From: Ignavibacteriales bacterium
Lineage (GTDB): Bacteria > Bacteroidota > Ignavibacteria > Ignavibacteriales > Melioribacteraceae
NCBI GenBank assembly: GCA_020059785.1
Contig: JAGVBL010000373.1
Location: 1-19,706, forward strand
DNA: 19,706 nucleotides
Reading direction: 5' to 3'
The position numbers and the translations under genes were made by a program. Shown one piece after another: positions 7,628-15,234 of the stretch (position 1 is the stretch's first letter; each line of letters starts with the position of its first letter). The notes under the pieces were generated by a model. That model saw only the letters and a program-made list of their open reading frames with translations. It was not told the origin of the DNA and made no database searches.

Positions 7628-7903
7628 ATGACAAAAGTAAAGAAAATGCTGAGCTCCGGGCTAGTTATAGCGTTGTTTATTGGCATGCTTGGTGTTACAG
7701 GGTGTAGTGGCATTTCCAAAGAACAGGTTGCAGAATTGGAAGCTCTACGTGCTGAAGTAAAATCGCTGGAAAAAGAAGTTAATTCTCTTAAGAGTGAAAA
7801 AGCCGCTCTTGAAAGAGATATTGCAGAAAAAAATGCAAAATTGGATGAATGTGCAAAATTAAAAGCAGAAACCAAAAAGAATCTTGAAAAATTAGGTATG
7901 TAA
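7628..7903 (+). CDS. Small coiled-coil lipoprotein
   Basis: This is a 91-residue protein. Its N-terminus (KVKKMLSSGLVIALFIGMLG) is a signal peptide ending in the lipobox VTGC, so C26 would be lipidated. The mature part of about 66 residues is almost entirely a heptad coiled coil rich in E, K, L and A (EALRAEVKSLEKEVNSLKSE). The design recalls Lpp- or OmpA-like spacer lipoproteins that form helical trimers in the periplasm, but no homology to a named family can be asserted. A strong AAGGAGG at 7615-7621 supports the ATG. It begins a two-gene unit with the LysM protein 30 bases downstream, which is also coiled-coil, so the two may interact in the envelope. Confidence 0.82.
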   Translation: MTKVKKMLSSGLVIALFIGMLGVTGCSGISKEQVAELEALRAEVKSLEKEVNSLKSEKAALERDIAEKNAKLDECAKLKAETKKNLEKLGM

Positions 7904-7933
7904 TTCTAACCTATCTATCAAAAGGAGGAAATA

Positions 7934-8638
7934 ATGAAAGTTTACAAATATCTATTTGCTTTTGCTTTGGTTCTGCTTCTCTCTGTAAGTGCTTATGCTC
8001 AACAGACTAGAACAGAAGACTTGACCAAAGAAGAGTGGCAAAAAGAAATTAATCGTTTAACAGAAAATAAGGTTGCTCTTACATCAGAATTAAATACACT
8101 TAAAACCGAAATTGCCGGTTTAAAAGCTACACGCGATAAACTGCAAACTTATGACGATTGTATTAATGAATTATATGCTATGGTAGGTGCAACAAAAGCC
8201 GATATTGATAATTTTAGAAATCAATTAAATGCTCTTGAAAGGAAAATTGATAATAGAGAAGTTCCAAAAGCCGACCGTCAGGCAGAACTTGATGCAATGA
8301 AGAAGAATAAAATTTCTGCTCTTCCGGCATTCTTTGATAAAGTTCATAATCAATTACAGAGAAAATTAGATGCTTGGCAGGAAACTCCAAAAGAAATCAA
8401 TTACACTGTTGTTAGAGGCGACCATCTCTGGGGTATAGCTAAGAAAAAAGAACATTATGATAATCCGTTTGCTTGGCCAATGATTTATAGAGCTAACAGA
8501 GATCAGATTAAAAATCCTGATCTAATTTATCCAAAACAAATATTTAAGATTCCAAATCTTACAGAAGAAGAAAAATCTAAATATGATAAGATTAGAAGGA
8601 ACTATAAACCTGCTCCACCTGCTCAAACTGCAAAATAA
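7934..8638 (+). CDS. Secreted coiled-coil LysM-domain protein
   Basis: This is a 234-residue protein with a signal peptide (about 1-22, KVYKYLFAFALVLLLSVSAYA, cleaved before QQ), a long alpha-helical coiled-coil region (about 30-130) and a LysM domain at about 156-206 (YTVVRGDHLWGIAKKKEHYD, then WPMIYRANRDQIKNPDLIYP). LysM binds N-acetylglucosamine-containing glycans, so the protein probably contacts peptidoglycan in the periplasm. The insert between the two LysM helices (NPFAWPMIYRAN) is typical of Bacteroidota/Chlorobi LysM proteins. AAAGGAGG at 7921-7928 supports the ATG. It follows the small lipoprotein and is closed by the terminator at 8680-8713. No catalytic domain is seen. Confidence 0.88.
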   Translation: MKVYKYLFAFALVLLLSVSAYAQQTRTEDLTKEEWQKEINRLTENKVALTSELNTLKTEIAGLKATRDKLQTYDDCINELYAMVGATKADIDNFRNQLNALERKIDNREVPKADRQAELDAMKKNKISALPAFFDKVHNQLQRKLDAWQETPKEINYTVVRGDHLWGIAKKKEHYDNPFAWPMIYRANRDQIKNPDLIYPKQIFKIPNLTEEEKSKYDKIRRNYKPAPPAQTAK

Positions 8639-8679
8639 TTGGCAATTGGAAAGTAATTATTTGATTGAATGATTCAATT

Positions 8680-8713
8680 AGCCCTTTTCCTGGAATGGAA
8701 GAGGGCTTTTTTT
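8680..8713 (+). terminator. Intrinsic terminator after the LysM gene, abutting phoH
   Basis: An 11-bp stem (8680-8690 with 8697-8707, one T-G wobble) with loop TGGAAT is followed by seven T's (8707-8713). This is a classic rho-independent terminator for the lipoprotein-LysM unit. It ends five bases before the GGAGG that precedes the phoH coding region. Confidence 0.85.
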
Positions 8714-8715
8714 AT

Positions 8716-9693
8716 TTGGAGGTTGATACGCAAGTAGAAAAAATTCTTAGACTGGAAAATGTTAATCTGCTTTTACTATTGGGTTACAACGATTCTAACT
8801 TGAGACCGATTAACGATAGATTCAGTACCAATGTAACAGTTAGAGGCGATAACGTTTTTATTCAAGGTGTTAAAGAGGAAGTGGAAGCGGTTGAAAAAGT
8901 TTTTAAAGAGATGATTTACGTTCTTAATACTTCCGGGAAATTACAGGTGAAAGATATTGAAACAATAATCGATTTAACTGTTCAGGGTAAAGAAATAATC
9001 GATAATAATGATTTTGAAAATATTGTTCTCTATTCAAAAAAAGATGTAATTAAGGCTAAAACACCAAATCAAATTGAGTATGTAAAGAGTGTGAGAGAAA
9101 ACGATATCTGTTTTGCTATTGGTCCGGCTGGAACCGGCAAAACATATCTTGCAGTAGCCTTGGCTGTTGCAGCTTTTAAAAAAAATATAGTAAGAAAAAT
9201 TGTACTTGCCAGACCTGCGGTTGAGGCTGGTGAAAGTCTTGGCTTTTTACCGGGCGATTTCAGAGAAAAAATAGATCCTTATCTTCGCCCATTATACGAT
9301 GCTCTCGAAGAGATGCTTCCATCAGAGCAATTGAGAAATTATATCGAAAAAGGAATAATAGAAATTGTTCCTCTTGCTTATATGAGAGGTAGAACCTTAA
9401 ATAATGCATATGTTATTTTAGATGAAGCACAGAATGCAACCGGCATGCAGATGAAAATGTTTCTTACAAGATTAGGTCCTAATTCCAAAGCAATAATTAC
9501 CGGTGATATTACTCAAATTGATTTGCCAACATATTCTCAAAGTGGATTGGTCCAGGTGAAAGAGATTCTCAGAAAAGTTGATGGTGTTGGTTTTGTATAC
9601 TTTGATAAAGGAGATGTTGTTAGACATAAACTTGTAAAAGATATTATTGACGCTTATGAAAAACACTTTAGCGATAACGGAGGTAAAAAGTAA
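8716..9693 (+). CDS. phoH: PhoH-family ATPase (PhoL/YbeZ type)
   Basis: A PhoH-like P-loop NTPase. Walker A is GPAGTGKTYLAVALAV, followed by ARPAVEAGESLGFLPGD, Walker B YVILDEAQNAT and the sensor ITGDITQIDLP. The N-terminal about 110 residues form the KH-like region of this family. PhoH proteins associate with YbeY and are thought to act in RNA/ribosome metabolism. The start is uncertain: the frame is open from ATG 8665 and ATG 8695, but both lie in or before the terminator hairpin. TTG 8716 is the first usual start after it. ACG 8728 sits five bases after a perfect GGAGG (8718-8722) and matches where the family sequence begins. I place the start at 8716 as a compromise. It converges on mazG. 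Confidence 0.93.
   Translation: MEVDTQVEKILRLENVNLLLLLGYNDSNLRPINDRFSTNVTVRGDNVFIQGVKEEVEAVEKVFKEMIYVLNTSGKLQVKDIETIIDLTVQGKEIIDNNDFENIVLYSKKDVIKAKTPNQIEYVKSVRENDICFAIGPAGTGKTYLAVALAVAAFKKNIVRKIVLARPAVEAGESLGFLPGDFREKIDPYLRPLYDALEEMLPSEQLRNYIEKGIIEIVPLAYMRGRTLNNAYVILDEAQNATGMQMKMFLTRLGPNSKAIITGDITQIDLPTYSQSGLVQVKEILRKVDGVGFVYFDKGDVVRHKLVKDIIDAYEKHFSDNGGKK
8718..8730 (+). promoter_or_regulatory. Ribosome-binding site of phoH with possible ACG start
   Basis: GGAGG at 8718-8722 is the best Shine-Dalgarno in this region. The in-frame codon at normal distance is ACG (8728-8730). The out-of-frame TTG at 8723 meets a stop at 8735, so it cannot be the start. Confidence 0.4.
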
Positions 9694-9712
9694 ACCAGGC
9701 AATTCATTCAAA

Positions 9713-10474
9713 TTATTTTATTTTCTTACTCTCTTCCCAATATCTGTCCATTTCCTGTAAGTTTGATTCAGTTAGTTTCTTCCCCGATTCTTTTATTTTC
9801 TGTTCAACATAATTAAATCGGGAAATAAACTTCTCATTTGTTAAACGTAAAGCATTTTCGGGATTGATTCCTAAAAACCTTGCATAGTTAGTAAGGGCAA
9901 AGAACACATCTCCCAGTTCTTCTTCAAGTTTTATTTTATCATTGCTCATTTCCATTTCATGCATTTCTTCTATCTCTTCAATAACTTTTTTCCAGACATC
10001 ATTTTTGTTTTCCCAGTCAAAACCAACCTTCGAAGCTTTTTCCTGTAGCCGATATGCACGGGCTAAACCCGGTAAATTTTTTGGTACGCCTTCAAGAACA
10101 GACTCACGTCCTTCCGAAAGTTTAATCTCTTCCCAGTTTTTTACTATTTCATCTGTTCCGTTTACTTTCACTTCACCAAATACATGAGGATGCCTTCTAA
10201 TCAGTTTATCTTTGATTGTATCTATCACATCATTAATATTGAATTGATCCTCCTCTTCTGCTATAACCGAATGAAATAAAATGTGGAGTAATAAATCTCC
10301 AAGTTCCGATTTCATTTCTTTGAAGTCTTTCAGATCAATTGATTCTATTAGTTCATAAGTTTCTTCAATAGTTGCACCTTTAATCGAATCGTGAGTCTGC
10401 TCTCTGTCCCATGGACATTCTTTACGTAGTTTCTTCATTATATCTGAAAGCTCCTGAAATTTTTCTCCTGTCAT
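9713..10474 (-). CDS. mazG: Nucleoside triphosphate pyrophosphohydrolase MazG
   Basis: MazG of 253 residues with two MazG folds. The N-terminal one has LRKECPWDREQTHDSIKGAT, then EETYELIESI and ELGDLLLHILFHSVIAEE, giving the E-E-x-x-E and E-x-x-D metal motifs. The second has LEEELGDVFFALTNYARFLG and ends with the typical MDRYWEESK. It hydrolyses (d)NTPs to NMP and pyrophosphate and is regarded as a house-cleaning enzyme. The frame continues upstream to 10543, but those 23 residues are hydrophobic and unlike the family. ATG 10474 starts at MTGEKFQELSDIMKKLR and has AAGGT seven bases upstream. It converges on phoH with 19 bases between the stops and diverges from ridA. Confidence 0.95.
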   Translation of the reverse strand: MTGEKFQELSDIMKKLRKECPWDREQTHDSIKGATIEETYELIESIDLKDFKEMKSELGDLLLHILFHSVIAEEEDQFNINDVIDTIKDKLIRRHPHVFGEVKVNGTDEIVKNWEEIKLSEGRESVLEGVPKNLPGLARAYRLQEKASKVGFDWENKNDVWKKVIEEIEEMHEMEMSNDKIKLEEELGDVFFALTNYARFLGINPENALRLTNEKFISRFNYVEQKIKESGKKLTESNLQEMDRYWEESKKIK

Positions 10475-10549
10475 TCCCTTTACCTTTTTTAGTTGTAAAA
10501 TTAATAGAATGAAAATAGAATACAAATAAAAGTTAATTATCATTTTTGA

Positions 10550-10557
10550 TATATTTG
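10550..10557 (+). promoter_or_regulatory. Possible Bacteroidota-type -7 promoter box for ridA
   Basis: TATATTTG matches the TAnnTTTG consensus of Bacteroidota housekeeping promoters and lies 22 bases before the ridA start, in the mazG-ridA divergent gap. A matching upstream TTTG at the usual distance is not present, and such words occur by chance in AT-rich DNA. Confidence 0.3.
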
Positions 10558-10579
10558 TAGAAACAATTACGGAGATAAT

Positions 10580-11038
10580 ATGATAGAGCAGAAAATAAGA
10601 GAATTAACAGGTCACGATTTACCCGTTGCACCAAAACCTTTAGCAGCATATATACCAGCCATTCAATCTGGCAATCTGGTTATGACAGCCGGACAACTTC
10701 CTTTTAAAGATGGAAAGCTTTTATTTGAAGGTAAAGTAGGTTATGAAGTATCTGAAGAAAATGGAATTGAATGTGCACGGCAATCTGCAATTAATTGTCT
10801 TTCTGCAATTAAGTCTGTAATACATGATATGGATAAAATAGAACGGATTGTAAAACTAACGGCCTTTATCAACTCTGCAATCGGTTTTCATCAACAACCG
10901 AAAATTGCAAATGGAGCGTCGGAATTAATGGTCCAGATTTTCGGCGAAGCTGGTAAACATGCAAGAAGTGCTGTCGGTGTGAATGAATTACCAATGAATG
11001 CTCCTGTTGAAATAGAGATGACTGTCCAGATTAAATAA
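10580..11038 (+). CDS. RidA/YjgF-family protein
   Basis: This 152-residue member of the RidA (YjgF/YER057c/UK114) superfamily belongs to the longer group with the N-terminal LPVAPKPLAAYIPAIQSGNLV and an internal FGEAGKHARSAVGVNELPMN segment. The substrate arginine is R129 and the partner glutamate is E144, with the same 15-residue spacing as R105 and E120 of E. coli RidA, so the active site appears intact. RidA proteins hydrolyse reactive enamine/imine intermediates from PLP enzymes; the members of this longer group have less certain substrates. GGAG at 10571-10574 supports the ATG. It is probably a single-gene unit divergent from mazG. Confidence 0.9.
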   Translation: MIEQKIRELTGHDLPVAPKPLAAYIPAIQSGNLVMTAGQLPFKDGKLLFEGKVGYEVSEENGIECARQSAINCLSAIKSVIHDMDKIERIVKLTAFINSAIGFHQQPKIANGASELMVQIFGEAGKHARSAVGVNELPMNAPVEIEMTVQIK

Positions 11039-11149
11039 ACTGTTAATTTGACTTGATACTGATTATTAGAAAGTCTAAACTTGCATTGTATTTTAACGGG
11101 AAACATTTTTAATGTACTTACTGTTAAAGCAAAAAAGATGGATAAGAAA

Positions 11150-11653
11150 ATGAAAAAACTATTATTGATACTTTTAATTTTATCATCCCTTAACGTTTAT
11201 GCTCAGTTTAGGGACGAACTAAATAAACAACCCGATATTAAAAGTGGAATTTTAAATAATAGTTCTTCCTCATTATTCGGGTTATTCAATCCCGATAATT
11301 TTAAAATGAGTCATACATTCGACCTTTCATATCAAACATCTGGATTTGGTAACCTGGCGTTAAGCACATATACTAATAGTATGTTTTATAGATTCAATGA
11401 TCAATTAAATTTTCAAGCTGATATAAGTCTTGTTAATTCTCCTTATAATTCTTTCGGTAAAGAATTTTCAAAACAAATTAACGGTATCTATTTGAGCCGG
11501 GCACAATTAAATTATAAGCCCTCAGAAAACATGAACATTATTCTTCAGTATAGAAGTTATCCAGCAGGTTATTATTCCCCTTATATGTACGATAATTATC
11601 CTTTCTACCGTTCTTCGTGGCTCGATAGTAGGTGGGATGAGAAAGAGAAGTAG
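11150..11653 (+). CDS. Secreted protein of unknown function
   Basis: I do not recognise this protein. From the ATG at 11150 it starts with a clean signal peptide (MKKLLLILLILSSLNVYAQF, cleavage after A) and has 167 residues; an ATG at 11138 would add MDKK, and the open frame reaches 11081. The mature part is rich in N, S, Y, F and alternating hydrophobic residues (for example MSHTFDLSYQTSGFGNLALS, LNFQADISLVNSP, and LNYKPSENMNIILQYRSYP), suggesting beta strands of an outer-membrane or periplasmic protein. The C-terminus is charged and tyrosine-rich. It precedes the LytR_C-rsfS-argS block by about 50 bases. Function unknown. Confidence 0.7.
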   Translation: MKKLLLILLILSSLNVYAQFRDELNKQPDIKSGILNNSSSSLFGLFNPDNFKMSHTFDLSYQTSGFGNLALSTYTNSMFYRFNDQLNFQADISLVNSPYNSFGKEFSKQINGIYLSRAQLNYKPSENMNIILQYRSYPAGYYSPYMYDNYPFYRSSWLDSRWDEKEK

Positions 11654-11706
11654 ATTTTTATTAAATTTCCCCTCAAATAATTTCTGATATTTTAACTCTG
11701 AGAGAA

Positions 11707-12195
11707 TTGGAAAAGAGTAATTCTAAGAAATCCGCAAATAAATCCGTTGATATAAAAACCTCAACAAATAATCTATTCCTAAATATCGCTGTCTTTATTT
11801 TATTGACACTAATTATTTTTATGGTTTACTCTATTTATTTAAAGCTAACCAATCCTAAAAGTGAGAATAATGGTCTTGCACAAAATCAATCTGTTTCTGA
11901 AATAATTCAGGTTGAAGTGCTTAATGGATGCGGAGTTGGTGGAATTGCAGATCGATTTACTGATTTTCTGCGTAACAATAAATTTGATGTTGTTAATATG
12001 GGTAATTATATCCGTTTCGATTTGGATGAAACTATTGTTATTGATAGAACCGGAAATAAGGCGAATGCTCTGTTTGTTGCCAAAGCTTTAGGCGTTAAAA
12101 GCGAAAATGTTATTCAGCAGCTTAATAATGATTATTTTCTGGACGTATCAATCGTTATTGGAAGAGATTATTATACTTTACAACCACTTAAATGA
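11707..12195 (+). CDS. LytR C-terminal-domain membrane protein
   Basis: A 162-residue protein with an N-terminal cytoplasmic tail rich in S, K and N, one transmembrane helix at about residues 24-45 (LFLNIAVFILLTLIIFMVYS) and a C-terminal LytR_C domain at about 68-160 (IQVEVLNGCGVGGIADRFTD, IDRTGNKANALFVAKALGVK). In LytR-CpsA-Psr proteins this domain follows the transferase; here it stands alone, as is common next to rsfS. The ligand is unknown, but a role at the cell wall is likely. The start is TTG at 11707 with a poor ribosome-binding site, so the start is the weakest point. It ends eight bases before rsfS and is probably in one operon with rsfS and argS. Confidence 0.8.
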   Translation: MEKSNSKKSANKSVDIKTSTNNLFLNIAVFILLTLIIFMVYSIYLKLTNPKSENNGLAQNQSVSEIIQVEVLNGCGVGGIADRFTDFLRNNKFDVVNMGNYIRFDLDETIVIDRTGNKANALFVAKALGVKSENVIQQLNNDYFLDVSIVIGRDYYTLQPLK

Positions 12196-12203
12196 GGTAA
12201 AGA

Positions 12204-12613
12204 GTGACGTCATTAAATTTTGCAAATATTATTGCCGATTTAATTAAGAATAAAAAAGGCTACAATATTATAATACTTGATTTGCGTAAGCTTTCTACAA
12301 TTGCTGATTTTTTTGTTATCTGTTCTGCTGATTCTGAACGGCAGGTAAAAGCAATTGCCGACGAAATTGAGGATAAGCTTTCCGAACAGAGAATTAAATG
12401 CTCCAATAGAGAAGGTTATGAGACAATGAATTGGATTTTGCTTGATTACTTTGATGTAATCGTTCATATATTAAAAATGAAGCACGTAATTATTATAACC
12501 TGGAAAAATTCTGGGGCGATGCACCAGTTATTGAAGTTGGTGATGAAATTGAAAAGACACCAAAGAAATCTGTAAAATCTAAAAGTACAAAAGCTACCGG
12601 GAGAAGGAATTGA
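12204..12613 (+). CDS. rsfS: Ribosomal silencing factor RsfS (frameshifted)
   Basis: RsfS (DUF143) binds ribosomal protein uL14 and blocks subunit joining during starvation. The family core is clear: IIILDLRKLSTIADFFVICS, then SERQVKAIADEI and NREGYETMNWILLDYFDVIVH. The start is GTG at 12204 with GAGGT five bases upstream. After codon 91, in a run of five A (12473-12477), the frame is lost; the uncorrected frame runs to a stop at 12575. With one more A the sequence continues as EARNYYNLEKFWGDAPVIEV, the expected C-terminus, and ends at TGA 12611-12613, giving a TTGA overlap with the argS start. The perfect ending shows the gene is essentially intact; the single-base loss is probably an assembly error. 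Confidence 0.92.
12473..12477 (+). other. Frameshift site in rsfS (A-run)
   Basis: Five A's follow TT here. One more A restores the RsfS C-terminus down to a stop that overlaps argS by four bases. The local heptamer (A_TTA_AAA) is not a standard -1 slippery site, so a sequence error is favoured over recoding. Confidence 0.8.
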
Positions 12614-14238
12614 AAAAGTACTTGATTAGTTTATTTGAAAAGACTTCTGAAAAGTTATCATATCTCAATGATGTAGATAAAATTTTTACTATTCCCAGCC
12701 AGCAAAATTACGGTGATTATTCTACAAACATTGCACTTTTATTATCCAAGAAACTAAAAAAATCCCCCCGCGATGTTGCTACTGAAATTATATCAAACCT
12801 TGAATACGATAAATCGATAATTGAGAAAATTGATATAGCGGGACCCGGTTTTATTAACTTTTATTTTTCTTCTTCCTACATACCCGGTATTTTAACCCGG
12901 ATATTAGATGAAAATAAGAATTTCGGTAAATCGAAAAAGTATGTTGGTAAAAAGGCTCTTGTTGAATTTGTCTCAGCAAATCCAACCGGACCGTTAACTG
13001 TTGGGCACGGACGTAATGCTGTTATAGGAGATACAGTTGCAAATATGTTAGAGTGGATTGGTTATGATGTTGAACGCGAATACTATTTTAATAATGCCGG
13101 TAGGCAAATGCGTGTTCTTGGTGATTCGGTTCGATTAAGATATTTAGAATTATTAAAAAAAATAATTGAGTTTCCTGAAGATTACTATCAAGGGGAATAC
13201 ATAAAGGATATTGCTGCAGCCCTCATTAATGAATTTGGTGATTCATTATTAAATGAAGACGCTGAGGGTAAATTCAAACAGAAAGCCGAGAGTGAGATTT
13301 TTGCCGACATTAATAAAACATTAGCCAAACTTGGTATAGTGTTTAACCGATATTATAATGAACATGCTCTTTATGAGGATGGTAAAATCCAATCGCTTCT
13401 GGATGAGTTTAAATTAAAAAACCTATCGTATGAAAAGGAAGGTGCAACCTGGCTTAAATTATCTGAGCTGAGAAATGAAGCAGATAAGGTAATTGTAAAA
13501 TCAACAGGCGAACCGACATACCGCTTACCCGATATAGCATATCATATCACAAAATTTGAACGCGGATACGATTTAATGGTCGATTTATTTGGCTCAGATC
13601 ATAATGCAACATATCCTGATGTCCTTGCCGGCTTGAATGCGTTAGGGTATGATTCTCAAAAAGTTAGAGTGCTTATTCATCAATTTGTTACTATTATGCA
13701 AAAGGGGGAGATTGTTAAAATGTCTACCCGTAAGGCAAATTATATTACTCTCGATGAATTAATTGATGAAGTTGGAAGCGATGTTGTAAGATACTTTTTT
13801 ATTATGAGAAGTATGAGCAGTCATCTTAACTTTGATCTTGACCTCGCTAAAAAGCAATCAGATGAAAACCCGGTGTTTTATTTACAATATGCTCATGCGC
13901 GTATCTCATCAATATTAAGAATGGCTGAGAACGAAAACCTTAAAAGTTCATTGGATAGTTTCAATCTACTTTCTTCGCCGGAAGAACAAAATTTGCTAAA
14001 AAAATTATATGAATTCCCCGAAGAGGTTTTATATAGTGCTGAAAATTTTGAACCGCATAAAATTACCGGCTATTTAGAAGAACTGGCAGCACTGTTTCAT
14101 AAATTTTATACCGTTTGTAGAATTATTGGAAGTGAAAAGAATCTTGCGGAAGCCAGGTTGTCCCTGATTTACGCAACGCAAATAGTAATTAAAAATGGGT
14201 TATCGATTCTTGGCGTTAGCGCACCTGATAAGATGTAA
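12610..14238 (+). CDS. argS: Arginyl-tRNA synthetase
   Basis: Class I ArgRS of 542 residues, slightly short for the family. Domains in order: N-terminal Add1 domain (about 1-110, with IPSQQNYGDYSTNIALLLSK), the catalytic Rossmann fold with the HIGH-type motif ANPTGPLTVGHGRNAV near residue 130, the KMSK-type loop VKMSTRKANY near residue 370, and a DALR anticodon-binding domain (YAHARISSILR and the C-terminal LSILGVSAPDKM). It charges tRNA-Arg. The start is TTG at 12610, preceded by GAGAAGGA and overlapping the restored rsfS stop (TTGA), which indicates translational coupling. It is the last gene of the block; only a weak AT-rich hairpin follows. Confidence 0.97.
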   Translation: MKKYLISLFEKTSEKLSYLNDVDKIFTIPSQQNYGDYSTNIALLLSKKLKKSPRDVATEIISNLEYDKSIIEKIDIAGPGFINFYFSSSYIPGILTRILDENKNFGKSKKYVGKKALVEFVSANPTGPLTVGHGRNAVIGDTVANMLEWIGYDVEREYYFNNAGRQMRVLGDSVRLRYLELLKKIIEFPEDYYQGEYIKDIAAALINEFGDSLLNEDAEGKFKQKAESEIFADINKTLAKLGIVFNRYYNEHALYEDGKIQSLLDEFKLKNLSYEKEGATWLKLSELRNEADKVIVKSTGEPTYRLPDIAYHITKFERGYDLMVDLFGSDHNATYPDVLAGLNALGYDSQKVRVLIHQFVTIMQKGEIVKMSTRKANYITLDELIDEVGSDVVRYFFIMRSMSSHLNFDLDLAKKQSDENPVFYLQYAHARISSILRMAENENLKSSLDSFNLLSSPEEQNLLKKLYEFPEEVLYSAENFEPHKITGYLEELAALFHKFYTVCRIIGSEKNLAEARLSLIYATQIVIKNGLSILGVSAPDKM

Positions 14239-14455
14239 ATAATTATTGTTATTATTCCAATTTTTTCCCGTCATAATTAATACTGCAAATATTATTAAAA
14301 CCAATACCTTAAATACGAACTTTTATTATTTTATTTTTGTATTTTAATTCAGGTTTAGTAATCAATTTCTGAAAGCATAATCTAATGATGGAATGACCTA
14401 ATTAAATCAATGAAAGAAGATTAATCAGAACTTAGTTCTAAAGAGGGGAACATCA

Positions 14456-15232
14456 TTGAAAAAGAGGGGGAAAAATATTGCTAAGGGCAAAAACCATTTA
14501 ACTGCGAACAAAAATAAATTTACTTCAAGAAGTAAAATAGCTTCAAAAAAACTAAGAGATTTGCAAGCAGAATTTATTTCGTCAACATCTCATCAATTCC
14601 GCACTCCATTAGCTACCCTTCAAAGTTCTGTTGAATTATTAGAATATTATATTAAAAAAGAAAATCTGTTACGACAGAGAGAAGTATTGAATAGAATTAA
14701 GAAGTCTATTGATAATCTTACCGAAACCCTTGAAAGGATAACCGAATTTTATAAATACAATGTTGATGGGAGAAAAGTGCAATCAGTATTAATTGATATT
14801 AGAAAATTTGTAAATGACTTGATTGAAGAAGTTGCTGTTAGCTTAAGCAATACTCATATCCTCATTGTAAATATCGACGAGCATTTAAAAGAAATTTTCT
14901 GTGATGAATTTATTTTAAAACAAATTTTACTCAACCTGATTAATAATGCAATAAAATTTTCTCCCGAAGGTGGACAGATAAGATTAGAGATAAAACAAAT
15001 CGCAAAGGAAATAGAGTTCTCAATTAAAGACGAGGGAATTGGTATTTCGAAGCACGATTTGAAAAAACTATTTGAACCTTTTTTTAGAGGTGTAAATACG
15101 TCTGCAATTCCGGGAGTGGGACTTGGTTTATCTATTGTAAAGAACTTTACAGATATGATTAAAGCCAATATAAAATGCTCAAGTAAATTAAATGAAGGAT
15201 CTGAATTTAAATTGATTATTGCAATCAGATAA
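14456..15232 (+). CDS. Soluble histidine kinase without a sensor domain
   Basis: A 258-residue HisKA/HATPase_c kinase. Residues 1-35 form a very basic tail (about a third K/R) with no membrane segment or sensor. The dimerisation helix carries H46 in SHQFRTPL, where the acidic residue after the histidine is Q47; T50 is kept. The ATP domain has an N-box (LINNAIKFSP), G1 (DEGIGIS), an F-box-like LFEPFF and G2 (GVGLGLSIV), so ATP binding is intact. The start is TTG at 14456 with GAGGGGAA seven bases upstream. The response regulator begins two bases after the stop, so the two are certainly coexpressed. A 13-base palindrome (14427-14439) lies just before the ribosome-binding site. The signal is presumably delivered by another protein. 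Confidence 0.92.
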   Translation: MKKRGKNIAKGKNHLTANKNKFTSRSKIASKKLRDLQAEFISSTSHQFRTPLATLQSSVELLEYYIKKENLLRQREVLNRIKKSIDNLTETLERITEFYKYNVDGRKVQSVLIDIRKFVNDLIEEVAVSLSNTHILIVNIDEHLKEIFCDEFILKQILLNLINNAIKFSPEGGQIRLEIKQIAKEIEFSIKDEGIGISKHDLKKLFEPFFRGVNTSAIPGVGLGLSIVKNFTDMIKANIKCSSKLNEGSEFKLIIAIR

Positions 15233-15234
15233 TT

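Noticed and set aside
7600..7875. A minus-strand frame opposite the small lipoprotein
   Set aside because: The plus strand has a strong ribosome-binding site, signal peptide and lipobox; the antisense frame is a by-product of the repetitive coiled-coil codons.
10475..10543. N-terminal hydrophobic extension of MazG as a membrane anchor
   Set aside because: It lies in the divergent promoter region, MazG is cytosolic, and ATG 10474 has a ribosome-binding site and the family N-terminus.
11039..11149. A sigma-70 promoter starting with TTGACT at 11048
   Set aside because: No acceptable -10 hexamer at 16-18 bases downstream.
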